Below are positions 1 through 12,292 of a stretch of 64,000 nucleotides of DNA, one piece after another. The notes under the pieces were generated by a model, which saw only the letters and a list, made by a program, of their open reading frames with translations, did no database searches and was not told the DNA's origin. Origin of the DNA: Malachius bipustulatus. Lineage: Eukaryota > Arthropoda > Insecta > Coleoptera > Melyridae. The translations under genes were made by a program, and so were the position numbers. Within the stretch, counting starts at the first letter, position 1. Each line of letters begins with the position of its first letter. Location of the stretch: positions 44,052,012 through 44,116,011 of the forward strand of contig OU342630.1 of assembly GCA_910589415.1 (NCBI GenBank), read 5' to 3'.

Positions 1-1379
1 AGATATTCTCTAGAGTCGGTAAGGTAGGGATCGGAAGAAGTACATGTCACCATGACGTATCTTTACACGTAAAGAATTCACTTTCTACGTTAGACGTAAA
101 GAATTGTCGTTGCTTTAGCAGTCTGTCAGCGTATGACAATGACAGAGGGACACCAGTTGGAACAGCTGATCGATAATTCAGATATTTCGAATTTAACTTA
201 AAATTCATGAGCGAAGGTATGGGATAATGTTAATGAAGGAAATGTTTGGATGTAACTTTCAAAGACAGTTTGGACCGCAAAGCTCTCTAAGAGTATCCTC
301 TTTGCACGGAGTCAAACTTCTTTAAAGCTGCTCGAGACTTTCGCGACGGTATAAACAACCACTCCGTAAAGCTCCTTTTTCAAGGTTACCCTTTAGCGGC
401 AGTGTAGCGGTAAGAAGATAAGGTATTTTCGCGTCACGACACTATTATTCACCAGCAGTAAAAAACACAATAACTAACTAAGACATTCTTAGACTAACAT
501 GCGAGTTTTCATGCAAATAAAATAAAAGGATAAGATAACTGTACGATACATCTGAACAAAATAATTTATGACGTTAATATTAATTTTCCATTTAAAATAG
601 GAACTAGGAAGAGATCAAGTGCTTTTATTTAATTAAGGTAGTTTCTAATCCAAAGTTTGAGGGTGAATTCGATTCCCGCCGGGGAAATGCCAATTGCAGC
701 GTGAGCAAAATAATTATTTATTATTCAGGGAATGTCGAAAGTAGCAGTAACGAGAGCTTGCAGTGCAAGCGAAGGGCAAAATGTTGTTTCGGCAAAACGA
801 TAATACTGCAAAAGAAACTTTCACGACAAATTTCTCTGAAGATAATGAAGTTGAATAACTTGAAAACTGAATCAAATACTATCAGAGTGCTAGTTATTCT
901 GCTGCTTTAATTATTTAAAAGGTACACCCTATATATAGGTATCTAAGGTAGATTAGGGATGCCAAAGAGTTCTTCAGTTCTTATTAACTCGATTTGCTCG
1001 AGTTCTTATTTTTATTGTGCTACCTAAACTCTATGAAGAACTAATAAAAAGTAGATTTAGGGTTATAAAGATGTTAATGTGATTTTCAAAGAATAAGTTA
1101 AAATGGACAGATGTTTAATGAGCAAATTATGGTTTACATTTCCTGTTTAATTAAAATCAAATAATTATCCTGTCTTATTTTAAAAGCTTTAAATCTGATA
1201 TAAATATATTTAAACAATCAGTTTGTTTGAAAATAAAGGATCCTTTATCTTGTACAGCTGTGTACAAAAGAATAAGATACTTCCGATATCATTTATATCG
1301 GGAAAGATAAAGTTCGTGAGTGATAATTAATTAATTTACTAAGTTAGCACTGATCTTCTAGTCCTTCCTCGTCATGATC
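1..1379. other. upstream non-coding stretch, no gene recognised
   Basis: No reading frame here resembles a known protein; the 69-codon frame near 701 has a non-ATG start and low-complexity composition. A tRNA B-box-like string (GAATTCGATTCCCGCC) lies near 667, possibly a SINE relic, but no A box was seen upstream. The stretch is either 5' flank or first intron of the p130Cas gene. Confidence 0.4.
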
Positions 1380-2400
1380 GGTGAGATAAAATAAAAGACA
1401 ACACTTACAGTTTCCGGGATGAAGCTGATTGAGGTAAAAACTGTCTTTATTTTGACAGTAAAAAGGATATTAATAACTCCTGGACTTTGCTAGGGGTGGT
1501 GCTCAATCAGGCATTGAAGTCTCCAGAGAAAGCAGCAGGTGCAGAGACGACGCCCTGATGAGACTCCTAGGATTGGACAACCAAAACAGCACTAGTACCG
1601 GGAAATGTTCTGCGGTCGTTGAAAATCACCAAAACGTTGATTTATTTCACCATGGATAAGTGAAAACGATGCAAGGATCAATTAGATAGTTGAAGAACAG
1701 AAATGGGCCACGCTCCCTTTGTTTCCTAGTCCAAGATGGCTCCCTCGGTCGCAATAGGCAATTAATCCAGATAGTTAGTAAATACCAGAGAAGACAAAGT
1801 ATTTACCAGAGATAAAGGTAAAGATAAGGTATAAGGTAACGTTGAGATAGAATCCCCGAAAGATTGAAGGAAATCCCAGAAGCTAAAAATAAGTAATAAT
1901 CAAATTAGAGCTTCTCTTCAAAAATATCTGTAATGGCGACTTACCCTGAACAACAGGCTTCGATGGGAACGATCAAGAGAATCAACTTTCTTGATGGACA
2001 GATAAAAAGGAAGTGAATTCAGTTCCGTGAACTGGAGAGGAAATTCGCCTTCGGTTGGTGAAAGAAGAAATGTCATGGGCAGATACTGAAATCTGATTGA
2101 CAGTTGACAACTTATTTGGTTCCTGAAAGGAACTCAGGATCGGACTGAAACGACAACTTATTTGGTTCCTGAAAGGAACTCAAAATCCTAGTGAAACGAA
2201 ACGTGCAATGCCATCTAGTAGTGAATTATCCAGACGGTACCAGCGCCAGTATATGGTGTGGGTAGTCAGTTCAAAGATGCGGTCTATATTATAGGGAGTT
2301 GTAGGGAACTGTAATTTTACAATTCTCTTTAAAACGAGGGAAGCTTTGCAAAAAGGACAACAGGTGACGTATTCACGTTACAGTATTTTGCTCGAGTTAA
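1380..2400. repeat. unclassified GC-richer insert with a 48-bp tandem duplication
   Basis: This block is less AT-rich than its surroundings and has no long open frame. At about 2106-2200 a unit containing ACTTATTTGGTTCCTGAAAG is repeated twice about 48 bp apart. The motif ATAAAAGACAAC near 1390 also occurs near 14525, at the edge of a second GC-richer block, so the two may be members of one non-coding element family. Termini and target duplication were not identified. Confidence 0.3.
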
Positions 2401-2848
2401 TTGGAGACTTCACTAAAATTTTCACTGTGTTTTTACCAGTCATATGTCTTGGATTCCATGAATTCTATTACGGACATTGTTTTCTCTCTACGGAGGGAAA
2501 TTCGTTGTAGCATTCTGTGGTTGCAGTGGCGACTTGTGCATTGCAAAACTAGTGCAGTGTGGATGTGTATTATAAATTTCATGCTAGCTACAGGTAACAA
2601 TGTCTCAAGGAGTCACGCAATTTTCTAGTTGTTGAAAATTTACTCAGGTGTAAAAACTAAAAATGAAATAATAAAATGAAATAACAAAATAATAACAGAA
2701 AAAGCCACTAATAAAAATTGCTGCGGCCAAAATGTTTGCGCCATGTATGGGGGTTGCGGATTGCTAGAATCAGAAGGGCTAGAAAAGGTATCAGAATATA
2801 AAAAAGTAATTTTATAACCAACAATTACAACAAACAAAACATAACATA
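2401..2848. other. non-coding, nothing recognised
   Basis: The short frames here show no domain, no plausible splice sites and no repeat relationship within the window. Confidence 0.3.
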
Positions 2849-2857
2849 AAATTCATA

Positions 2858-2970
<113 letters not shown>

Positions 2971-3032
2971 TCTTATGGCTGTGGTAAAACCCAAGTGTCA
3001 GAAGTTTTCAAGTAGCCTCAAGGGCCTCTGAC

Positions 3033-5746
3033 CCCAACTAACAATTTTATATTTTATAAATGCTGTAAGAATGTTAATAAAACAAAATTTATAAAACAGC
3101 TTTATTCCTGAGAACATTTCTAAAACGTCTATACAGCAGTTATAAACGCAAATTGGGCGCAGGTTTATAAAACATATTGGCTTTTTAACTTGTTCTATAA
3201 GGTCAGCGTAGCACTAATATCGGATAGTTATGTAAACGTTTACTCAAGCCTTAAGAAACAAAGTCAAACATCTTTATAAAACTGTTTTATAAAGGTTATA
3301 CCTATTACCACTATGCAATGGTTATAAAATAAAGAGAACATTTTCAAGCAACAGTTTTATAACTTACTTCCAAGTTACATATTTGTTTTATTAGTGTGAT
3401 GGATCACTGCAAGCATAAAATATATTTGTTTCATAGGTGCTAAACAATTCCTTTACTATGAGATAGAGTGTATAATATATCCTTAAAGAAACTAAAATGC
3501 TACGACTGGGTATTTTAATGAAAACGGGATGTTGTATAGCTACTCACTTTCGTACTTACAAGTCAAATTATCGTGGCTCCTAAGATCTCCTAAAAGTCAA
3601 TTTTACTTGCGAAGTAAATTTTATTGTGAAATATATAGTATATATGTGGTAATATTTCAACGCGCCACAGTTAAAATTGATATTAAAAATATTAAAAATT
3701 TATAAAAAAATTCAAAAAAAAAAAAAATTCATGATAATATAATAATAGGTACGTGTAAACTTTTTTTTAAGAATATACTTCAACTGATATGTTTTTTATT
3801 GTTAAAAGGTGGTAACTACTGACTCAAAATTACACATAATTCAACAATGGCGCCTGTTCATAGGTGCTTAATTCTGTATCCAATATGGCTGGTACCTAAT
3901 AAAACAATTTTGTATCTAAAGTCGACCTTATATGGCAAGAAAGCAGAATTAGTGACTTTTATAAAACAATATAGTTACGACATTCAACATATCCAAAATA
4001 CAGGACCGTATTCGATGTTTATCAAACAATAATAATGATACCTATTATGTATGTTATTATTATTATTTTTAAATTACCCAACAGAAACATAAAATTTCCA
4101 GTTACAGCGACCAGTTAAAGTACAATTGAAATCCAAATAAATAGTACAATACACAAAAATCAGTATTATATTATACATCAGGTTGTTGATGAATAGGTGG
4201 TACTTGGGAAGTACCGGCGTTCATACTACTTGAAGTGCCATTGCAGTAAAATGTTTATCATTAAAATTATAATATTACTTTAAATATAATATTATAATAA
4301 TTAAATGCCGTTAAAGAATTTATAAAAAATTATTCGATTATTATTAACATGTGTAAATTTCATTTCTATTTGCTCACGCGATATTAAGCGACACTAGGGA
4401 AGAACGGCAACTTTGAATTGCAAAATATGAGTAAAATCGCGTATTTAAATATCCCACCATAGAAAAATAATAATACGGTTCTGCAATTGCCCTCTCCATA
4501 AGATGCTGTGTTCAAAATACGTTGTTGTGCATAATACAGTTGGTATGCAAGTCTTACCGAACAAATTTGTTGTATAACATTGGCTTGTATGACAGTTACA
4601 GAACAAATCTGTTTTATAACACTGAATTGGAGACAAGTACAGAATACATTTGTTTTATAATCCTGTTCTCGGTGACCATTAGAAAATATAAGGCAAACAG
4701 GTTACCAGTTAAGTAATATACAGAAGAAATCTGTTTTATAACACTGAACTGCGTGACAATTACAGAACAAATTTGTTTTATAAGCCTGTACTTGGTGACC
4801 ATTAAAGAATTATGATATTTGCAAAATTGATTTTAGTTTTATAACAGTAATGTTTCAGCAGTTATAAAACACATTTGTTTTATTATAATGTGAAAGTATA
4901 TCTTTAGAGAACAATTTTATTCGCTTCTGAATCTGATAGGTAGTTGAATATCTAATTCTTCGGTGCATTCTAACTTTACAAGCCAGTCATTATTTGCTAA
5001 ACTATACTCGCTTCTGTTTCGTTTTCTGTCCTGAGACTAGACCAGTTGTTATTGAGTACAAAATGTCCTTCACTTACAACCATTTCGACAGCAGGAACCC
5101 TTTCGCCACTGCGTTTTATTTTTTCCAGCGACTAAAATATCCGACATTTTATTTGATTTTTGTAAGAATAAGCACCCTTGATCTTTTGAACAGGCACACA
5201 TATATTAGACTTTTATTTATTTCTTATTTTTTTATAAGTAGTTATCCTTTACAGGGTTATTTCATAACAGTTTTATTATTATTTCCTTTTTGCAGGTTCT
5301 TCAGTTGGTATATAACAATTATTCTCTATTATGACAAATTTGCTGCGATAACAAAATTGCATTGTAAGATCACTTATATAACAGTTTCATTAGAACACAA
5401 CGTCACTTGTATAAAGCAATTATGTAACCGAGCTTTCATATTATGTTTTAAACACTGCTAAATAACTCCTATAAATCAGTTTAATTCTATAATAATTTAT
5501 ATCCTATAACGATAGTCGCATAAACGTTTATAAAACAGTTTTATATTTATTTTATAAGGTGTTTTATAATTTAGCACTAAGAACGTTCTAAACATTGTCT
5601 AAGAAAACAATTTTGTTCCCAAGAGCAAAATGATTTCCCTCACAGCTTAAATACAACAAAATTATATTCTTGAAGCCGCAATATAATAATTATAAAACAA
5701 ATCAGTTCTTTTATGAATATTTTATACAGCAAAATTGTTAGTTGGG
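3033..5746. mobile_element. 2.7 kb non-autonomous DNA transposon with 16-bp TIRs
   Basis: The ends are perfect inverted repeats (CCCAACTAACAATTTT at 3033 and its complement ending at 5746). They are flanked by AC on both sides (3031-3032, 5747-5748), and the uninterrupted copy at 19654 shows a single AC at that place, so the target duplication is 2 bp. The interior is full of inverted TTATAAAACA / TGTTTTATAA modules with no transposase. A 155-codon frame at 4994-5461 has no recognisable domain and begins with TTG, so I do not call it a gene. The superfamily is uncertain; CCC-starting ends with a short duplication might fit the CMC group. Confidence 0.75.
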
Positions 5747-6084
5747 ACGTAACTTAACGACTGCTGTGAAGCAGCCGGGACCCCCTTTTTAACGTACCTC
5801 TCGGAGCACGAAATTCATATAAATAGAAAACGCATAAAATTTATACAAAATTGCAGAAAAAGATCTTTTAACTTAAAAAATGCGCAAAACTATTTTTTAG
5901 CGTCGTTAGGAAATGTAGACTAGACTCAATTTTCAAGTCAGCTATTGACTTTGAACTAAAAGTGCCTTGGTAGATATATTTTCTTCATTTTCCAACAAAT
6001 ATACGTGTTTAAAATGCGTAAATTTCAGAAGAAAAATTGAAAAAAAATTAATTATAATTTACGCCCTTAAAACGCTTGCATATA

Positions 6085-6636
6085 CAAGGTGTCCAGGTAT
6101 GAGTGTAAGAGCTACACGTGGCGACCTTCCTTGGACTATTTTGAGTAAAAAATCTTAATACAATAATGCTCTAAACCTCTTCACGGTGCCACACGAGGTC
6201 ATCAAAGTTAGAAATTCTGGGTCACAAATATGTATGCATATTATTGAACTTCTGTTTCCTTTTGCAGTTACGGTTAACATTTTTAAAGACTTTTGCAAAG
6301 TCTTATTTCATTTAATTTTCGTAACAGTGCAATTATTAACTTTTTTAACATTTCCTAAATTTTTTTTTAAGAAATGTTAAAAAAGTTAATAATTGCACTG
6401 TTACGAAAATTAAATGAAATAAGACTTTGCAAAAGTCTTTGAAAAAGGTTAACCGTAACTGCAAAAGGAAATAGAAGTTCAATAATATGCATATTTGTGA
6501 CCCAGAATTTCTAACTTTGATGACCTCCTGTGGCACCGTGAAGACGTTTAGAGCATTATTGTATTAAGATTTTTTACTCAAAATAGTCCAAGGAAGGTCG
6601 CCACGTGTAGCTCTTACACTCATACCTGGACACTTG
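6085..6636. mobile_element. palindromic foldback MITE, TA-flanked (552 bp)
   Basis: Two arms of about 270 bp are near-perfect inverted repeats meeting near 6361 at a short A/T spacer. The outer ends CAAGGTGTCCAGG / CCTGGACACTTG sit between TA dinucleotides, as expected for Tc1/mariner-type mobilisation. There is no coding capacity; the same peptide appears on both strands because of the palindrome. Confidence 0.8.
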
Positions 6637-6639
6637 TAT

Positions 6640-7394
6640 ATTAGCCCAATAGTTAAGGACATTCCCTGTCTCTTGTACCGCACCTTTCCATCAACAGATC
6701 TTCCTGATCGGTTTAATGCTACTGGGGCGCTTTTTTGTACGCAAGCAGAATATATTTTTTTTGCATCTGTTTGGTAAACGGAATAGGTATGTGGGTCGTT
6801 GTAAGATGACAACGACGTTATGGATGTCATCGTCTCTATACGAGCGTTATTTGCATAAGGCACGTACTACTTTGAGCTTGCGATGACTGTGGTAAGTCCG
6901 AGCGATGTATTCGGATTAATTTGAATAAAAATTACTGTCAAATTATGACTTTCAATATAATTTATGATTGACATTCAAACGAACGTTTAGTCTCCTATTT
7001 CGAGAAAATTTTTATCTAAGGGGCTTAGTGCTATTGGTTGTTTCTGTTATATGCGATGTCTTCACTACAATGGAAGACCCTATTTATTAACATTTTAATA
7101 CCTGACCGAATCTTTAAATATGCATAGTTAACTTAGCTGAAATGACTTATACAAATCCTTTGTTCTATACGTGACTCAATGAGCCGTTATAATTTATAAT
7201 TGATCACGAAGTATGATGATCAAATGGCCATGAAAAATGTCTGGACCATGTACTACATATGATTGAGTTTTTACAGCTTTATTGATAATTATTGTTTATT
7301 TATTTATTGCATTGATAACAACAGCGAATAAACAAAACTGCGGCGCTGCAGATATTTTACCAAAATTTGCAAACCGATCGATAACGTTACTATA
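6640..7394. other. non-coding, nothing recognised
   Basis: AT-rich sequence without supported genes or repeats. The frame on the minus strand at 6564-6863 overlaps the foldback and is not convincing. Confidence 0.3.
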
Positions 7395-7614
7395 CCTCAG
7401 TCGGCCAAAAGATATAGTAATAAAAGTGCGCGGTAAGTTTACAATCCAGGTAGGCAGACCTGTTATATACACAAACCTTATTAGAATGCCCTTCTCATTG
7501 GTTTACCGGAACCAGGTAACCAATAAATAAGGCACTATCTGCCTACAGATGTGACTACTTGGACCTTAAAAGTTTGTGCGCAGTTTTATTACTATATCTG
7601 TTGGTCGACTGAGG
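7395..7614. mobile_element. 220-bp MITE, copy 1 (CCTCAGTCGGCC ends)
   Basis: TIRs of about 35 bp begin CCTCAGTCGGCCAAAAGATA on the left, with the complement ending at 7614. TATA flanks both ends. A second copy is at 60113-60338. The interior has further short inverted pairs (GGTAGGCAGA / TCTGCCTACA). Confidence 0.75.
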
Positions 7615-8778
7615 TATAACTTTAATTATTACATCATGAGTGCATGAGGACTCATTAAATTTATGACCTGTTATTGTTTGTTTAATTTCCTGCCTCTTTA
7701 GGCTGTAAACACCTTAGGAATAAACCGTAATTTAATACCCAATATACTCTTTTACCAATAGAAAGAATGTAAGAAAATTACACCATATTTGATGAGTTCC
7801 TATTATAGCATACTAACAAAATTAAAATATACCATTGAATGCAAAGATGAGTGATTGAAAAGCAATGTCTTCACATTGAGTTTAACGATTGTTGGCGCCA
7901 GTCGCTGTTGCAAAATAATCTATACTGAGTGATTCAAGACGGTTATTCGATTCAGGATCGAGAATTAATTACGTTTCGATGTGTGATCTTGTACACGCAC
8001 ATATCGTAACAATGCCTAATAATTTTGACATGTCGATTGACCTGTCTTGTATAAATTTTGATTGTATGAATCTTTGAACAGCCTTTGATCATTATTCTTT
8101 CAAGATGAAATTGTTCTTGCTTGTTCTTGTGATTGGAACATAATACCTAATATATCTGAAACTTGCATGAAGAAAGACATACTTATATGGTCATCTGACA
8201 TCAGGAAATAAATTTAAATTTGATAGACGTAAGTCCATATTGGGCATTTCGTTCTTGATTAGCATTGGAACATATTTTTGTTATTGGATAAGTTGTTTGG
8301 CTGCTTTGCATATTATGTTTGAAAGGGAGATAATTATGTAGAAATGCATAGGAACATTGCTGAAGAGTGGAAATTCTTGACTAACTGTTGATTTAATTTT
8401 TTTGCTATGTAGAAGGGACTTAGTGTCTCTGATACGAGTTATGATAAAAGGCAAATAATACAGCAGTAATTCTTTTTCATTTTCTTGCTGTATCTGGTTA
8501 TATCATATTATACCTACGTATGCTTGCAACATTAAAATAGTCTATAGCAGTTAAACGAAGCTAACGTACCGCTTCAAATCCATTCGAAACATGAAACCAT
8601 TGATCAGTATCAAACCGTTAACATTTGGATCATTGTTCCCCTTGAAATTAGTCACCCCAAATGATATGTTCCATTCATAATGTAAGCTAAGTGATACCCT
8701 TCCGATAAGGGATGTAGTATTGTTTATCTATACAATATAAACTTCAATACCCATTTTGCTTTCCTCTTCCTCTGACAG
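7615..8778 (+). other. probable intron upstream of the first visible p130Cas exon
   Basis: No coding or repeat feature was recognised. It ends in a polypyrimidine tract and an AG acceptor at 8777-8778. Confidence 0.4.
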
Positions 8779-8936
8779 ATGGTTTTTTGCAGCACTGCTT
8801 GGCACGAGCCCTGTACGACAATTCACCGGACTCACCTGATGAGCTGGCGTTCAAGAAGGGAGACACCCTTGTTGTCCTCGAACAGAACACCGCCAACATC
8901 GAGGGTTGGTGGCTTTGCTCGCTACGCGGGAGGCAG
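8779..8936 (+). CDS. p130CAS: p130Cas adaptor, exon with most of the SH3 domain
   Basis: The translation runs through ALYDN, SPDELAFKKGD, GWWLCSLRGRQ, the hallmark ALYDY-type, RT-loop and n-Src/WW segments of the Crk-associated substrate SH3 domain, which binds proline-rich ligands such as those of focal adhesion kinase. The codon frame places CAC at 8793 and ends with CAG at 8936, followed by GTAATT, giving phase 0. Two acceptors are possible: CTGACAG before 8779 or TTTTTTGCAG before 8793. The second is phase 0 and aligns with the vertebrate exon start after the first few residues (NVLA-type versus HCLA). The start codon must lie in an upstream exon that I could not find. Confidence 0.9.
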
Positions 8937-9522
8937 GTAATTGCACCCTATTTTTTTACCTTTTTTAATCTCACTGTAAGTACTCCACTTGAATTATGAG
9001 TGGTGGTTTTGAAAAGTACATTCATTGAATATTTGTTGCGGTTTTTTAGACCCCTCTGTTCACCCTCTGAGGTTTGAAGTTCACAATCAAAATCAATAAA
9101 TCAAAACAAGAGTCATAGGTAAGAGGTCACTGAAATGTTTTTAGTTTCGAACTGCTCCCATTCAAATGCAAATTATGTAAATGAAAATCAGTGGTGCATG
9201 TTTGTTAATATTTTAGAGCTATATTGATACTAAGTACCTATACAAGTCCGATTATTGTTATAGGTAGGCGATTAGGCGAATAAGTTCTTACTGCGCAGAA
9301 AGGTTGGTTATTAATGATTACCGCCTTCCGAGTGCCTAATCATTTATAACATCCAAAATCAACAATCTTAGTCGGTGTCCACGTTAAAAAAAAACCACCA
9401 ACCAGATAAGGCTACATGTAAAACACAGAGGTGGTGAACAAAGGACGCAAGATAGTTCCCGCCTAGCCTCTCGTCTTCTTATAAAAATTGGACAGTACCT
9501 ACCTACCGTTTTGCTTTCATAA
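8937..9522 (+). other. start of p130Cas intron (12.6 kb)
   Basis: The donor is at 8937-8938. No other feature is seen before the Harbinger-like element. Confidence 0.6.
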
Positions 9523-9776
9523 AGGCGGCCACAGACTAGCGCACATGTATGTCATACATGTATGTCATACTTGCTTGTGCGTTGATATTCGCTAGTGTGT
9601 GGGCGAAACGTGGCAAACATGTGCGTCGCACAAGTTTCAGGTTTCAACTTGAATTCATCAACGCGCATACATCTACGTGCATACATGTATGTCGGTCTGT
9701 GGACAAATCTGACAATCTTTTTATATAATTTGTTTATTCAGTGTCGTGTAGTGTATTTCTTAATAATAATATTATA

Positions 9777-10052
9777 ATGTCCGATTTAAGAAGTTTTACA
9801 AAAGATTTTATGACAGAATTTATAGAACTTTACAAAAGTTATCCGTGTTTGTGGAAAACTAAATGTAAAGATTACATGAATAGAAATAAAAAAGATACAG
9901 CCTATGAAACGTTACTAAAAAAACTACGAGAGGTTGAACCAAATGCGACAAAAAATACCGTTAAGTCTAAAATAAATAGCATTCGTGGAAGCTTTCGACG
10001 AGAACTTACAAGAATCGAAGAATCCAAACGATCAGTTGTAGGAACGGGATGA
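9777..10052 (+). pseudogene. MADF-domain protein of a Harbinger-like element, frameshifted
   Basis: The frame starts at an ATG after a short A/T leader and encodes about 91 residues. FIELYKSYPCLWK, the spaced lysines and the NSIRGSFRRELTRIEESKRS segment match the helix pattern of MADF/Myb-SANT-like DNA-binding domains. In such proteins a DEVYVP-like segment followed by LWY usually comes next. Here DEVYV is present but one frame away, after the stop at 10050-10052, and a MITE is inserted 20 bp later. MADF proteins of Harbinger elements help the transposase bind DNA or enter the nucleus. The copy is broken both by the frameshift and by the insertion. Confidence 0.7.
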
Positions 10053-10076
10053 AGTATACGTGACTGATATATTATA

Positions 10077-10658
10077 CAGGGTGTACCAGCTCGATTTAGA
10101 CAACGGTAAGGGCCGTGTAGGTCTCGTCAAGACGAAACGTTTTTTTATTTGAAGTTTTTGAATTTGGACCTTCGTTGCGGAAATATGGCCGACTTCCGGT
10201 TTTTAGTTTTTTGGCTCCAGTTTCGGCATTTTTAGGTTCTCGCCCAAACTGAAACTAGTTTTGGAAACTCCTTTAGCTTCAGTTACAACTTTCATATTGA
10301 AGTCAAGGTTCTATCTCTGTTGGATTCAAAATGGCGACATGCCAAAGACTTTAAATTTTAAGTCTTTGAATCAATTCAAATTGAATTAAATTGAAAAATT
10401 AAGATTTTGAATCCAACAGAGATAGAACCTTGACTTCAATATGAAAGTTGTAACTGAAGCTAAGGAGTTTCCAAAACTAGTTTCAGTTTGGGCGAGAACC
10501 TAAAAATGCCGAAACTGGAGCCAAAAAACTAAAAACCGGAAGTCGGCCATATTTCCGCAACGAAGGTCCAAATCCAAAAACTTCAAATAAAAAAACGTTT
10601 CGTCTTGATGAGACCTACACGGCCCTTACCGTTGTCTAAATCGAGCTGGTACACCCTG
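10077..10658. mobile_element. palindromic foldback MITE, TA-flanked (582 bp)
   Basis: Arms of about 270 bp are near-perfect complements with ends CAGGGTGTACCAGC / GCTGGTACACCCTG between TA dinucleotides (10075-10076, 10659-10660). The centre lies near 10367. It interrupts the Harbinger-like element and is therefore younger. Confidence 0.85.
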
Positions 10659-11198
10659 TATATATGTCTCTGGTATAATTTTCCCTAACGACTGAGGAGA
10701 AATAAGCGTTGAAAACTTTAAGTCTTCATAATTTCTTCCAGTAGCTAGATAGCGAAGTGTTAATCGCTTATGTGGTGATATGGCATCCCTTATTCAAATT
10801 GTGTTCTGTTTTTCTATTATTGGAGACACTAACTTTAATAGCGTTACGTAACTATCTTCATCCATCCTCAGGTAATTTCGCCAATCGTCTGGTTCCAATC
10901 GTAGTTCTTCTAGAAGATTTATATGCGTATATTATGAGCGTTTTAAAAGCCAATCTTTGACCCATTTTTTTCGAATTTTCGGCTTTTGAATTTATTTATT
11001 TCTTTTCTTTTTAACTAGAACAGCGTACGCCGCTGCCAGTAAAATATATTCGTCCTCACTGTTCATCGCGTACTTCGATACTGCTTGCGTGACAAGCTAG
11101 TGTGTAGATCTGTGGCTGAGAAACGCTCATCGTACATGGACGATGCACATGTATGGCAAACATGTATGACGCACTTGTGTGCTAGTCTGTGGGCACCT

Positions 11199-11951
11199 TA
11201 ACAGATAGGTTTTTAGAACAGTGCGAATTTTATTTGCAGGCGAATGTTTCCCGCTTTACTAAGCTGTTCACATCTTATTAACCTAGAAATGACATTCATT
11301 TTTTTTTTATGAAATTTTCAAATCTCAGAAAAAGAAAAAAAACTGAATAGAATAAATTAAGGGCACCATTTCCTTCTAAAATCAAGACAAATATCTAAGG
11401 TCCGTAGGTATTTAAAAAAATAAAGTTGATGATGACAGCGGAAATTCGAAACGTATAACCCTCTATCTCATATTTTGATAGCAAATAAAAAGTGGCCGTG
11501 AGATGGGATGTTCTTTCAGTTTTTTGATATCTTTTTCAATAAGCCACCTAGGAATTTACACTTTCAAAAAGTTAAGTTTGTGTTTTTTAATTTTTTCGAA
11601 AACTATCGAAGATAAGTAAATTTTTTTCTCAGATTATTATTGAGCTTTAAATTTAGCAAACTTTTAGGTTTGATCTGAATAGCCTTGAAAATCGTAGACA
11701 GTGCGCTCAGATGGTATTTTTGTACAACATAACCAATGCAAAGGTAAAGTGCCCCAGTCTACTCCAACAAATCTCTTATAACGTGCCTAGATTTATGACT
11801 GGGAATGTCCTACGTTTTATCTCGATACACCTCGCACTAGGTATCTGCAGTCATCGCCGCTTCAACTGATGTGCAGACTGTATCATGAATTGAATTCAGG
11901 ATTCAATTGATATATTTAATACAAGTGTTAAAAGCATAATAAAAATCTTTT

Positions 11952-11987
<36 letters not shown>

Positions 11988-12143
11988 GTTTGAAATTACA
12001 AATTGCAGTCTTACGATTAACATGTTGTTTAGTTTATTAAATTACATATGATTGGTTTCGTCGATCATGGGGAAAAGAACGATCTGTAGGATATTCTGAT
12101 GCGATGTTGACATCATGGTGAAGCATTTGCTTTGAGAGATATA
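11199..12143 (+). other. intron sequence with a (TA)n run
   Basis: Non-coding. A TA microsatellite of about 17 units lies at 11952-11986. Nothing else was recognised. Confidence 0.5.
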
Positions 12144-12292
12144 TGCCCGTATTCACAAACGATAATTTCCTAAATAATTACGTAATTATTTAAATGAGTG
12201 AGATGGAGATATGCAGTTTTTTTGCAATAGAATGAGATGGGGATATTTGATTACGTAATTATTTAGGAAATTATCGTTTGTGAATACGGGCG
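12144..12292. mobile_element. small hairpin MITE, copy 1 (TGCCCGTATTCAC ends)
   Basis: TGCCCGTATTCACAAACGAT at the left is mirrored at the right. The inner arms contain TAAATAATTACGTAATTATT. The flanks read ATA on both sides, suggesting a 3-bp duplication. A shorter copy lies at 16435-16511, with TAA flanks. Confidence 0.7.

Larger units (their letters stand above)
9523..11198 (+). mobile_element. degenerate PIF/Harbinger-like transposon with a MADF gene
   Basis: The ends are imperfect inverted repeats: AGGCGGCCACAGACTAGC at 9523 and GCTAGTCTGTGGGCACCT ending at 11198. Both continue inward through CATACATGTATG-type repeats. They are flanked by TAA (9520-9522 and 11199-11201), the 3-bp duplication typical of Harbinger elements. 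It carries a broken MADF reading frame (9777-10052) but no DDE transposase, so it would have needed a helper in trans. A palindromic MITE (10077-10658) is inserted inside. Confidence 0.7.

Noticed and set aside
4994..5461. 155-codon protein
   Set aside because: TTG start, A/T-driven Phe/Tyr/Ile-rich composition, no domain, and it lies in a non-autonomous transposon.
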